From positions 124,001-188,000 of the forward strand of contig JAREIK010012298.1 of assembly GCA_029783825.1 (NCBI GenBank): DNA of 64,000 nucleotides, in the 5' to 3' direction. Position 1 is the stretch's first letter, and every line of letters starts with the position of its first letter. Below the pieces are notes generated by a model. The model saw nothing but the letters and a program-made list of their open reading frames with translations, ran no database searches and was not told where the DNA came from. This DNA comes from Sapria himalayana (Eukaryota; Streptophyta; Magnoliopsida; Malpighiales; Rafflesiaceae). Position numbers and translations under genes: made by a program. Shown piece after piece: positions 22,001 to 36,500 of this stretch.

Positions 22001-25000
22001 AGTCATTAACATTGCTCTCATTCTTTCTGCAAGAGTTCTGTTCAACCGTTCTGCTACTCCATTTTGTTGTGGCGTGTATGTGACTGTGAACTGTCATTTG
22101 ATAATTTTTTGCTTACAAAAAATAAGAAATTCACCAACTGTATACTCACTTCCATTATCTGTCCGCAAACATTTAATTCTTTTTCAAGATTCAAGTTTCA
22201 CCCATGCTTTGAATTCTTTAAAAGTTAAAAACATATCTGACTTTTTCTTGATTGGATATACCCAACATCTCCTTGAATAATCATCAATGAAGGATACAAA
22301 ATAATTTGCTCCTCCATAAGATATTTCAGGAGATTCTCATACATCAGAATATATCAAGTCTAGCATATTTTTACTTCTTACATTTGATCTTTTAAATATC
22401 AATCTATTCTACTTACTAGTAACACAATGCTCAAAAAAAGATAAATTTACTGTTTTGAGCCCCAGAAATAACTTTTTATTAGAGAGAATCTTCAAACTTT
22501 GTTGCGACATGTGACATAGTTTAAGATGTCATATCATTGTTGATTCTTCTTCTTTAGTAATTGATGCAACGCATGCATCTGCTTCCAGTACTGTTTCTCC
22601 TTTAAGTATGAATAAATTTGCCGTGATCTTTTCTCCCTTCATTACCACGAGTGAACCTCTCACAATTTTTATCATATCATTTTTTAATATGAGTTTTGTA
22701 TCCAAGACTATCTATTTGTCCCAAAGACAATAGATTTTTCTTCAAGTCAATCACATGTCGTACATCTTGAATGGTACAAATCATACCATCAAACATTTTA
22801 ATTTTGATAGTACTCATACCAATAATTTTCAAAGTATGATCATCACTCATGTGCACTGACCCACCTGAGATTGGTCATATTTTTGAAATCAATCTCTCCG
22901 AGAAATCATATGCCACGATGCTCCCAAGTCTAGCAACCATACATCACTAAACTATTTTTTACTTTCAACCATTGTTGTTACCTCACTATACAAAATACTA
23001 TCTTCATCATTGATGCTTGCAGCATTCCCTTGTGTCTTAGATAACTCATCATTTATATTTCTTTTCTTAAACCAACAATCTCTTTTTAAGTGTCATTTCT
23101 TACCACAGTTATAATATTTAATATTTTTCTTACTTCGAGATTTTGATCTACCATAATTCTGACTTCCACTGGGGCCACGCTCCGTTGATCTCCCTCGTAT
23201 CATCGTCAAAGCATCTATTTGTTGTGCATTTACATATCTATCATCTTTATTTTTACGTCTATTTTCTTCTAAGATAGCAGAGGCAATATTATTAAAAATT
23301 AAACTATCAGTCAATGCACCATTCGTTAGATTGATGACGAGTTGATCATACGAATCAGGTAAACTCTGAAGTAAAATCTCAGCACGTTCAACTTCTTCTA
23401 TCTTATGACCCAACGTAGTAAGTTGCGAAAATAAAGTATTCAAAGTGTTGATATGATCAGTTACTGTAACAGATTCCATCATTCGTAAAGTGTAAAGTCT
23501 TCTTTTTAAGATCTTGTTGTGAAGTGATTTTGTCTCGTACAACCTTGTGAGAGTATCCTAAATTTCTTTTGCCGATTCTTTTCTGCTACACTCGATAATA
23601 CTCCATCAGCAAGTGCCAAATGCAGGTCAGCTACTACATTACTATCCATCTCATTCCACTTGTCAGGAATTCTGGTTAGCCCTTTTTCAATTGCATCTAA
23701 GCAATTATATTTTCTCAAAATTGCATTACTTTTCATTTTCCACAATGAAAAATTACTTCCATTGAATTTTTCTATTTCAAATTTTGCTGTCATGTTTCAC
23801 TTTTACAGTGAACAGTAACCGAGAATAATAATAACAATTTGTGTTATTACACTAAAAAAGTTCCCAGGTAAGTGGATGGGCACAATTACCCTCTTAAAAC
23901 CACAAACCTTGAGGCACTTATCGCCCTTTTGACAGAACTTTTCTAAAATGCACTAACTACAAAAGTTACTAACTAACCTCCTCTGATACCACTGTTATAA
24001 AATAAAACTAAACCCGCAATAATTTGAAAGATTGAAAATTCAAAAATAAAACAATAAATTATATCAGGAAATAAAATACATTCAAAAGAAAATGAGAAAT
24101 TGGAATACATGAGAATGAATTTTCAAAGAAATAGAAAAATCCTTTATATAGGAAAAAGTTTGGAAATCTTCAAATAATTTTCCAATGTGGGCAAGGTAAT
24201 TTTCACCTACCCCCATATTAAAATAACAAGTTTTAATATTAAATTCAGATAATATTATCGTCATGCCATAATTTCAGTATTACATACACAACCGAGGTTC
24301 AAAGAGAGAATGAAGATAAAACAAATTGGGTTTCAATCATATTATATAAAAATATAATAAGTTGACCGTTTTTTTTTTTCAATTTTTCTTAATTTTTATT
24401 TTCTTTTTTTAATTATTTTTTTTCCTTTTTATTTCATTCTCTCTCTTATTTATTTCTTCTCTTTTTTTCTATTCTTTTAGTTTATATTTCTGATTGGAGC
24501 ACCCGACATATGAGTTACCACAATTACTACCATCTTAGCAAAAGAATCAAACGCCCAATCACATAAGGTTTTACCTCAGAAAAGTGACACAGATATACAA
24601 AGAAAAGTTACCTCTAAAATCTGGTTGGGGGGGAAAACGTGGAAGAATCTAAACAAGACAAACTGAGCAACGTGGCACATCTTGGGCTTTGTATTCCAAT
24701 CACGAATGTACAATAAAAGCTGAGAGAGTTCTTCCTTCCCAATAGCAGAGAGAGATTTTTCCATGTGATTTCCAGCATCGCCCTTTCTGCGCTTACAACG
24801 GGAACGCAATCATGAGTCGCTATTATTCATTAGCCCTTGCACCCGGGAAAAGGTGACTTCTATGTGGCAAAAAAGTGTAAGAGAATAACGTGCCTGCAGA
24901 GTTCAGAGAACAACTGGAAGAGTTTATGAGGCCTATGAAGTTCACATGCTATTTGGATCGCTCTGCAATAGTCAGCATCGACCACAGCATTTTCCATTTC

Positions 25001-26789
25001 CAGATCTCTCAGAAGCCTTTCCTCCTGTAAAATTTAAAAAAAAAAAAAAAAAAAAACATTGCCATAAACAAAGTTGCATATCGGAATTATCTATATAATA
25101 TAAATTAATTTTAATTCTTGAAATAATAAAATATGCTCAAAAACTCTAACATAAATTTAACTTATATATATATTTTATTATTTTCATTCAAAATGATTTA
25201 AAATTAATTTCTTTGAAAAAAGATGCTTCTCAAAGTTCCTAATATAATTTCATAAAAAAAAAGTTTTTCAAAACACGAATCTTCTCACTAAGTGACTGTT
25301 TGATAATACACTTAAAATCTTCAAATTATTGAAAATTAAAATTTTCAATTATTTGAAATTCTAAGTGCGTTAGATAAAAAAATATTGAGAGCTGAAAATT
25401 TAAAATTTTAAGTATAATCTAATGAAAATTTTACTTAGGTAGAAAACAACTTAATGTTGAAGGCATAAAATTATCAATACTTTTTTTTAAAAAAAAAAAT
25501 TACCATTTTGTCCTTTTTTTTATTTCTTTTTCGTTTTCTCATTCACGCTACAATTATGTTTATTAATCTGTATTTTCTTTCTCTTTTCTCCACCACCACA
25601 AACCTTAACCCTAACTATTTTCATGATTAATTTAAGATAGAAAATAATAAATCAACTAGTTGTTCATTAATTTTTATTTCTTTTTTAGATTTATAATTTA
25701 TTTATGGACATATTTTTAAAAATTTTATTTTTTTAATAATTAATAATTATAGTGAACAAAAAATTTTATTAAAATTCTATTTATATTGGATAATATGTAA
25801 TACAATGATAATAAGTGTAAATATGTAAAATACATTATTTTTAGCATTAGCATTTACAGTTATCAAATAATATATTTATATTCAGCATTCAATTAACATT
25901 AATTTATTAAACAGTTTTTAAATACAAATTCAACACTTATAAAATTCAGCCTTAATTTTTCAGCACTTATTTTTCAGTACTTAATTTTTTCAGTTTTATC
26001 AAACGTGTCATAAGAAAAAAATTATTCACTTTTGTGTATGTAATCTGCTCATTAAATATCAGATTAATAATTATATATTTTATTATCTGATTATCACAAT
26101 TAATAATAATGATATATGAAAATGAATATATAATCTCATCAAGGAAATATGATCCAAAATATCTCATGAATAATTATCATCATCAACCTAAAAATCTATC
26201 TGTACATTATATCTCAAAATAATTATATATTTTTTATTTTATAGGAAACAAATTTATTTAAAAAAATAATTATAATGAAAACTAGTAGTTAATCGTCATT
26301 CGACACAAACTCAGAAAATTTCTTCTTTAGATATCTGAGTAAGTGAAGAAATATATTTAGGTGAACTTATAAAAGAGAATCTAATAAATAATTAATTATA
26401 ATAAAAATCAACTTTGCCAATTAATTTTCTTTTTTAGTAAACATTCACTTGCAATCAATAAAAAATATTCTCGATTGTCGAGATATTATTTACTAAGTTC
26501 TATTAAAAGTGGATGATATCTATCTATTTCAATATGATTGAATATAATATCTTGTAGCGAGTGAGCTCACTCAAATGTTCAATTTAGATTATTAGAATAT
26601 TTTATTTTTAATGGCTAAAATTACTTTTATATCAATTCTTATTTCACTGACAATATCTTAAAAATAAAAAAATATATATTAACTTATAGTTATTTGAGGT
26701 GCAAAACACATTGAGATGCAAAAACTTTTTAGAATCTTGTAAAACAAGATACTATTAATGTGCAATTTTTTTCGTGAGGCATACTCTAC

Positions 26790-26858
<69 letters not shown>

Positions 26859-29800
26859 TTTCACTAAATATTAATATATTTTTTATCTATTAATAAACTA
26901 TACTTAAATAAATGATATCAAATATAAAAATCAAATATCATTAGTAATTCTCATCATCACAAGTATTTGTATTTATAAAATTTAATAATAAAATTTCAAC
27001 AATATAACATATAAAATTTTAAAAAATCAAATATATTATTGATAATTTTAGAGATAATTACTTTATGAGATTGGCTTTGAGAATAATTTATTTGTGGAAT
27101 AGATTTTGGGAAGAATTGATTTGTAGAAGAAGCTTTGAGAATAATTGATTTGTAGGGAGTAGAAGATTCAGCAAAAATATGTTCTATGAAAGAAAAGCCA
27201 AAGGTGATGTGAGATGAGGTGCTTTTGCATGGGCATGATAAAGCTTGGGCTTTAGGCATGTTCCATTAATAAATATGCATTAACTAAACATGAAGTTAGT
27301 TTAGTTAATGCATGATGACCTTAGAAAATTTGCATGTAAATATGGCTTCAATAATTGTGCCTTTAATAAATATCTTTTTAAAAAATCATCGTGCTTGAGG
27401 TGAGGAATAATTTTTCATTGTGACCTTTAGAAAAAAAATAAATATTGAATAATTATCTGAGTTTCGAGCAGCATAATAACTATTATATGATCTGAAATAG
27501 TTACTAAAAAATTAGTTTATGAGATTTTCATCAACATCCATCTCGTTATCTTGTGATAAAAATCTATGTTGCACGGATACGCCTAGGAACTGCCGTGTCG
27601 CCGTGTCCGACCCGTGTCGCCGTGTCCACGTGTCCGACACATGGACACGGCGACACGGGTCAGACACGGGTCGGATATGATACAGAGGCATATCCGACGC
27701 GTTGTTCGGAAACACTCGTCGTTAACAACAAACACGTTGTTTACCTACAGATGCATCATTTACCAACTGACGTGTTTTTACGATTCTAACACGTCGGAAA
27801 TATACTATATATTAACTATTACTCCTACATCTCCAACAAATTGAGGAGCACACCGCCGACAGTGAGTTGCCGACAAGCCGATTGCGATAAATAGTTGTCA
27901 ATTGTCATTACGTCAAACGGGGAGGGGAGGAGCACACAGCCGAGGCGCCGACAATACCTAAGGTAACCTAATTCTATAAAGGGAATGAGGGGTTTTGGAA
28001 TCTGTATCGGGAGGGGAAAGAGTTCGAAAATCGAAACTGTAAAGGGAGGGTGGTGGTGGTGGTGTTAGAGGGTTAAAATTTTTTTTACATTATTTTAAAA
28101 TACAGAATTTTAAATTATTTTAAAATACAGTATTTTAAATTATTTTAAAATACAGTATTTTAAATTATTTTAAAATATCTAATATTTATAATTAATAATT
28201 TTTATTTTTAACTTTATTTTTTTATCATGACGTATCCTAGTCGTATCCGTATCCTAGTTTTTTAGAATTTGCCGTGTCTCCGTATCCTGCCGTGTCGTAT
28301 CTCCGTGTCCGTATCCGTGTCCGTGCAACATAGATAAAAATAACTAATTATGTGAGAGAGATATTGTGTTGTCAAAGAAATTACATATTTGATACACTCA
28401 CAACAATCGATTTTGTTGGGCTGTGCTCAAATATAATTTCTTTAGTTGACTCAACCATTTTTAAAATAATTATGAAAAATATTAATTATCTAATAATTAA
28501 CAGCCAAAATTAACTTATCAGATCAATATATTTAATTATTTATTAAATTTTCTTCGACATATACACATGGACACATCTCTTCCAATACTGAGTTATATGA
28601 AGAAATCTCTAGAACTTGAGATTTCTTTCAGCAATCATGAATATAAATAGTTGATTGGGTATTAAAATTTAAGGAAAAATTATATTTCGGGGTGCTTCCT
28701 TGAAAATGGTAGAGTCTATGATTATATCGAGAATTAGTATAGAAGTGATATTTTTATATACATTTTCTTATTTTTTTTTAGATAACCTTATTTAATAAAA
28801 AAAATAAGAGAAATAGGTATATCGAGAATCAGTATAGAAGTGACGTTTAGAGTGATATCTATGATTATATACGAGATACTTTGAATCTAATACTTACTCG
28901 ACAAAATCAAATATCTATTTTTTTTCACTACTATTTCCTATGACTGTCAGTCACAGAGAGTTTGTCTTCAATTTAATGTTTCATGGGCGAACAAAAAAAT
29001 ATAAAAAGACTATAATCTCCTAAAGAAAAAAAAAAGGATAAAATCATTGTTACGAGTTATATTCATATAACAAATTAATTAATTGATATCTTTCCAAAGT
29101 GTAGAAAATATTTCAACCTATATTTTTTTTCTTCCAATTCAATTTTCTAGATTTTTCACACTAGTTCTAAAAGTTGTTTTTCACACTACTATAATCCCTA
29201 TTTACCTAACCGATGTCAATTTTAATGATAGTCAGAAAGTGTTGAAGTTGTTTTTCGACATTAATATTTGCCAACAAAATGTCTTATTATGTATTTTCTT
29301 ATCATGTGGATATTTAGATCCTATAGCCAGAAGAAAGATTATTTTTTCTCTAAAAGCCTTTAAAACACTTATTTTATTCAGTACAATAAATATAAAAACT
29401 ATAAGATAAATATGTTAAGATATTATCACTCGTGATAATTTTTATATTTTGCTTAAATTAATTTTATATTCGTTTATTAAATAATTAAAAAATATAAGAA
29501 AATAATATCTAAAACATAAAAAAAGTGAAAAAAAATGCAAATATCAATAAAATTCATAAAATATCTAATGTAATCTCGTGTCTTATCATTAGTAGACTCA
29601 TAGAAACTGAATAAATTATATAGGATGAGTTTTTATTCATACAAACTTATGATTAGGATAAAAAACCCTAATGTGGTCTCATAACTGACAAACCTTACAA
29701 TCTAATGTAGCAATATGTGCATCAAACATGCCAACAGCATGGCCCATGAAAATCAGCACGAGCACAACTCAATGCGGTTGGAACCGTGCTTAGAACATCC

Positions 29801-32800
29801 GAGCCAGGTCATGAATCTTGGAATGGGTTCCATAAGCACAAAGGCATGGCACATCCTCACCCAAGCTAGTCTTGCCATGACCTAAACTAGCCTGGACCAA
29901 ACCCAAGCTAGGCCAAGTTCGAGTAGTGCTAGCTAGGCACAACCCATCATGAACCAAGTAGTCTGCAAGCCAACGAGCTGTGCTCGACTAACCTCTTTTA
30001 GAGGTGTGCCATCTCGGAAAGACCCAATTTCAGAATTAGGCTTGCACGACCCATTTGACGCCTATATGTAGTGACATCTCTAATATTGAGATCTTACATT
30101 CCCAGTTTGACCAGAGATGAATGATCAAGTAAAGAATCAATGAGTAGTAGATAGATCAGAGATACTCAAACACACTTAATAATAAACCTAATCATATAAG
30201 AAAAAGTGTATGGCCATTATGTATGGCCATTATGCACCAACTTGTACAAAAAGTGTCTATTACTGTCACCATAGTTGTGAAAGGTGCAAGGCACACCAAT
30301 GAGCAGAGGCCTCCTAGAGACTTGGAGGGAAAGTCACCCTTAAGGCACAAGTTTTTTATGAAAGACGCACCCTAGTTTACATGTATATTTTTAAAAAAAT
30401 AATTTAATATACTAATCAAAAAATATCCTTATACCTCTCCACCCACCTATTGCACATCGTCGAGGAGTCAACGAGGAGCTCCATGGAGCTCGACGAGCTC
30501 CCATCGAGCTCCATGATATGGTAGAGCTCCATAGAGCTCTAGTTCAAGCTCCATCGAGTTCTTGGTCGAGCTCCATGAAACTCATCGAGCTACTGGAGCT
30601 TGATGGATGACAGCATGCATGGAGACGTGCCTGTGGAGAGCTTCTTACATCAGAGAATGCACGCGCCTTTTTTGCTATCCATGGGCCTGCGTGAACTAGC
30701 CTAGCCCCAGCCAAGGCGAGGCACGATGTCTATGCCTTGCTTGTGCCTGAGCCTAGGCATGTCTTTTCACAAGTATGATTGTCACACAAATGCTAGATGT
30801 GAGACTCAATGCGTGAACACTTCCACTTAAAGGTGTCAAACGGACGGCCCGGCCCGGCCCAATTTTTTCAGGACCGACCATGCTTTCGTGCCGGGCCAGG
30901 CACGGTTACCGCGTCATGCCGTGCCTGGCCCGGCACGATTTTGTGGGTTCAGCCCAGCATGGGCCCGCGGCACGATCTGCAGGTTCGGCCCGGTCGGACC
31001 GAACCCTAAATTAAAAAAAAATTAGTCTTTCGGCGCGCGCCATCGCACCGAACCCCTAATTTTAAAAAATTAGGATTTCGGTGCGCCCGAAACCCTAATT
31101 AAAAAAATTAGGATTTTGGCACGCCAAAAACCTAATTTTAAAAAAAATTAGGGTTTCGGCACCCCCGTAACCCTTATTTTAAAAAAAAAAAATTTGATTT
31201 CGGCACGGTACCGTACCAATGGGCCACGGTACCGTGCCGGGCCAGGCACAACATGGCATGATCGTGCCGTGGTCGGGCACGGCACGAGCCCGGGCAACGG
31301 AAATTTCCGTGCCAGACTGGCCCAGGCACGGCCAAATCGTGTTGTGACTCGTGCCGGGCCGGCCCGGTTGACACCTCTACTTCCACTACTTAGGATTTTA
31401 TCTATTAGTTGTATATACCTCACAATGTGTGCCTCCGTTGCGTGCACCTCCATTGAGCACGTGTCACCATGCACACATCCCCTATGTGCGCCTTTACTAT
31501 GTGCATAAGCACTACAACATAAAGGTATGGATTGGTGATTATGTACACATGCATCAACTATCACAAAGCAATGCATTCTTTAAAGGTTTACAAAAAACCC
31601 AACTTTAATACCATGTAAAATAAAACATTAATAATTCACCAAAATAATAATAGAAATTCTCTCAAAGTAATGTAAATAAATCCCAAGACTACAAATAAAA
31701 AAAAAAATAATGGGCATCCAATAACATTAAGTACGTTCATCAAAAATATAAATAATTAATAAAATCATAGTTTTAATAGGTGCAAAGCGCATTAAGAAGC
31801 AAAAAACTCCAATAATTTACACATAAGGCATTGCACAAGGAGCATAACTGAGTTAGGTGAAATACTACATAAGATATATATCAATTTTAGAAATATAATA
31901 CAAAATATAAGTCAATCAATAAAAAATTTAATGCTCCAAATATTTAGTAAAAATACTTAATAAAAATAATTAATTTATACAAATTTGAATATATAATTAC
32001 AAAAATAAACAATAAAAGTATTTAAAAAAAATAAAATCAATAAAATATTTCTCTTCAATAGGACACATGTATTGATTAGCAACACTTTAAAAACTATAAA
32101 TGAAAAAAAAAATCACTATAATAAAATTAAAAATAAGAAAGCCACAAAGAACTTATTTACATCACCAAGTTAAATTAATAATTGGCCCGGTTGAGTTTTT
32201 TTCATCCAATTTATTACCCTTTTGTATGTACATAAAAAGCAATTACCAAATACACTAGTAATGTATAAGAGTCTCAAATTGATAAAAAAAATCCCTTTAG
32301 GGAATTGACCAATTTGACACAAATTATCCCCGCCATAATTAAAACAAAAAGTAATACTATAGAGAGGCATCTCATGAGCATATACATAAAACTCTTCAAC
32401 ATTAAATGGATACGAGCAATATAAATAATTGAATATTCAATATCCTAACATTTTCTCAAATCATGTTCTTCTTTTAAGCAATGTTAATCAATGAAAATAA
32501 AAGAAATGTTTTATCCAATGCACATGACTCTCACTTTAGATCAGAGAGTGGGAGAGAGAAATATTTTTAATAATTTTATCTAAAAATAAAAGAGAAATTA
32601 TATCTGATGAATCTCCAACTTGATACCTACTACCATTAGATAAAAATATTTGTCATCACACTAAAGCATGACCTCCAAAATTAACCAAATAAAATAATAT
32701 CCCTAATATTATGTTGATCATAGGTCACAGAATAACTTTCGAGTATGATGATAGAGTAGAGATGACAAGTAGGTTGTGTAGTGCCAGCATGACTCATTTT

Positions 32801-33535
32801 TGGGTGGCCCAATCAAGCCATCATGCCTTGCCGAGCACGGCCTGACATGAAAGTCATGTTGTGCCCAACACTGCATTGCTGATAGTCTGCTCGGCCCGGC
32901 ACAATACGACCAGGATGATTCAGGGCAGACTCATACCTAACATGCCAAAATCATGCCAATTTTGTGGGAAGCAAAACCACAAGTACCGTCCACCTCCACC
33001 ACACACTGCCACCACAAAACACTAATTACCAAGTTTTTTGTGACCCGTGACCCATTCATGGTCTTTAATCATGGTCATCATGCCAATGAGACAAGAATGC
33101 GAGTCATGCATGGCCTGGCACGAGGCACAACAACCATTAGCCCAGCACAACGCTAGCCATGACTTGAGCCAGCACGACCCAAGTTTAGGCACGATTCTGA
33201 ACCATGTCGTGCAATGTCAAGCTCGACTCAGCCCGGTCATGCCTCTTGCAGTGTCTGGGCCACTCGGCCCACTTGACACCTCTATGACAGAGCTATGACA
33301 GAGTAGTGGTTGTCAACAGGTTAATCAAAGTAGACCATTATTTCATCATTTTGATATCATATTCAATTTTATTCCAAAACAAAAAAGAAACACAAGCACA
33401 AAATATCTATTAAGAATCATATACATGTACATATAAAAATACAAATTGATTGAAATATTCTTATACTAAGAGCACTTAACTACACATCATATGACATCAT
33501 CAAAATAGTAAATACAAAATACAACTTTTATAGTG

Positions 33536-33566
<31 letters not shown>

Positions 33567-36500
33567 ATATAAAGAATAATACCAACAATCATAAATGAGA
33601 CACTAGTCTCATTCTTCACGCAGCTGATGCATAGCATTGTTCTCAACTACAAATTCCATAATTTGTCACTCCATTAATCTACATATATCAAAAAGTGAAC
33701 ACAAGGGTAATGGAGATAGCGAGCTCACATTTTCCCGGCGAGCATCTTCTTTTTGACAAGCAGTTGAATCATACCAGAGATTGACAACTGCATCTCGGCC
33801 ACCAGTAGCTAACATCTCAGTTTTCTTCCCTACGGTCAATGCCCATACCTGTAAAATGAATTCTCAGAACAACAAATAGAACAAACAATTCCTAAATTGC
33901 ACATATAATCACAACCCTCCTTGGCATGCCTCACCATGGTGAATTCCCTAAATTGCTCACTAGTACTTTCGTGATCTCAGTTAACCATGCCGAGTCCCTA
34001 TGAACCAAAAAAATATTTCTACATGCATGCTACTTTCTAAAATAAAATGTTATGCATTTCAATTATTTTCTAAAATTTTTTGGTGAATTATTACTTTATT
34101 TTTATTTTGTTCAAAATTAAATCCAAAATCAATAATAATGTCTATATATATATATGTGTACAAATGGTCTCCTTATATAGGAGTTAATCATATTGCAGCA
34201 GCTCACAAAGTTAGATGCTCTCATAGATAATATAGTAAAAATAAAATAAATAAAAAATAAAAATTATGAACAACAATAATTATTTTACTTTATTTTATAT
34301 TATCGCAGAGAAGTATCTAATTTATAAGGGTACTCATATATTTTTCTTTCATGTGTGTGTGTGCGCGCTCGTGTGTGTAAAAGAGAAAAGAAATCTCAAA
34401 ATTCTCTTACAAATTGAGCATTTCATTACAAAATAAAAATATAAGTAAATAAAAAAGAGCAGGACTCTTAAAAATAGAAAATGACAATATCTTAGAGTAG
34501 AGAAATTTTATTTCATTCTAACTACATAAAAATTGAGTATTTCTTTACGACTAACTAGATCAACTAGTTGTCAAATAACATCTAATAACAATTTTAATTC
34601 TCAAGAAAATTCTATTAGATAGGTTGTTTATCACTTAAACAAAAATATATTTAAACCTCTCGAAGTCATTTGTTTAGAACTAAGGTTGAATGTACTCTTT
34701 GAATTAAATAATTTCAAATCATCTTCTCACATAATCAAAATATCATTTACGTACACAATAAACAAAATAACTATAACGATGAACTCCTCTAAAGAAAGAA
34801 AAATTATTAACACGTATAAATCAAACGAAAGAATTGCACGTGAAAATCTGACAAAAAACTCAAAATAATTATTTTAGGTTATATAATATCTTTCACAATT
34901 TATAAAACACATCTAAAAAGTCATATAAGAAACTCAAAATTCTTCTCCATATACACATCTATGTCACTATAAAAAAATATATATTATTCATATTTAGCTA
35001 ATATACCCGTCATCTGCAATATTCTAACAATGAAATAAAATTCATATGAAAACCAAAAGTATCATGGCAATCAATACTAAATATCTACTTCTTAAATATT
35101 ATTAGAATGGAGGACATAAATTAATTCTAATATGGTTTGACATTATCCTAAATGAGATTATATTTTAGATGATCTTAATATCCCAATACTCTTAATAAAA
35201 TTTAAAAAAAAAAATAAAATAATAAAAATTCATGAGTACAACAAAATCTATAAGATCAGATACTGAGAACAAATACATCATTTATGCTATAAACCAATAG
35301 AAAGATCAAGAACAAGGGAATAGACTACAATATTATATAGGCCATCGGTAGACTTTGTTCTACTCTAAATAAACTGCATGTCCTAACTCCAAGTATAGAC
35401 TTTAAATTTTGAATAATCATATTTCTTAATATCTGACTCATCATGAATCAAAATTAGAGTAAACTTGAGGATTGAGGCGTTGTTTGAGGTTGTCCTCATC
35501 TCTATGTATAAAAGCTAAATCTTGGTTGGTCAAGTGACTCAAGTCTCCTAATATCAAACTTATCATGAACTGAAATAAGAATGAACTTTAACATTATTAT
35601 GTAGTTTAAATTACAATAAAAGTTATCTTTCAAGAAAATACAACTCTCTCTCGAGTTAACTTGAAGTATATTTATTGATATATATGATTACTCCATATGA
35701 GCGTCTTCATAATATAAATTAATAAGCTCATACATATTAATAGGTAACTCTGCTAACCAGATGTAAAAGTACAATATTAAAGGAATAAAAAAAAGTAATT
35801 AGTTCATTTATCTCCTTTTTACACTTTTTTTAAGTTTGCTAAAAAAAGTGATGCTAAAAAAACAATTAATGCTACCTCGAATTCTATCATATTGATAATA
35901 AATAATTATATCAATTTTAAGTATCATAATACCCCAAAAAAACATATATCACAACCATGTATCATAATACCCTATCATAGAAAGTCAAATATAAATCATT
36001 GTCTTGAGATTTAGTACATAGGTAGAGTTTAGAATATTAACGATGCAAATTAATTTTGATGAGCGATAATGACAATTCTCTCATTATGCCTTACTATAAC
36101 AGTCAGACATATAGTCTTCAATCTAATATTTTACAAACAGATAAAATACATACAAAACAAATTAACTAGTTGAAAAGATTCAAAAAAAGAATAATTATTA
36201 ACATATATTCAGACAACAAACTACTCAACGGACATATTCACAAAGACCTTGAAAAAACCTAAACTTATATTTGTTGTCTTATAGGAACCAGTGTACTAGT
36301 TTAACAAGAACTATTATAGTTTTTTTTATTTTTTTCTTATTTTTTATACTTTTGAGTTTTGATGGGAGTATCTAACATGTTAATTGTCCTAATCACTTTT
36401 ATCAATTATACAATGGCATTTAATATATAAATTTTATTATGAATATTCTTGTATTTATTATATAATATTATTTAGTACCAAATTAATAATCTAATAATAA

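Larger units (their letters stand above)
19701..24228 (-). mobile_element. complete but inactive Copia LTR retrotransposon
   Basis: 4,528 bp on the minus strand, in the same direction as the host gene TOZ. It has two 236-bp LTRs (TG...CA), a 5-bp target duplication AGTTT (19696-19700 and 24229-24233), a primer binding site for initiator Met tRNA and a purine tract. The domain order gag, zinc knuckle, integrase, reverse transcriptase, RNase H marks it as Ty1/Copia; the motifs look Tork-like, but the lineage was not tested. By eye the LTRs differ at about 13 of 236 positions. Stops and frameshifts interrupt pol. Confidence 0.95.

Noticed and set aside
24888..24900. A GC-type splice donor (GCAG|GCACGT) for the exon at 24890-25024
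   Set aside because: A normal GT donor three codons' distance or less away (CAC|GTTATT) keeps phase and gives the expected SELCRH ending.
27512..28340. Similarity of copies A and C as evidence of a segmental duplication
   Set aside because: Each copy has its own distinct 8-bp target duplication and different flanks, so separate transposition events explain them.
29083..29409. 108-codon frame as an intron-nested gene
   Set aside because: No homology recognised, no promoter elements, and a composition equal to the background. Kept only as a low-confidence feature.
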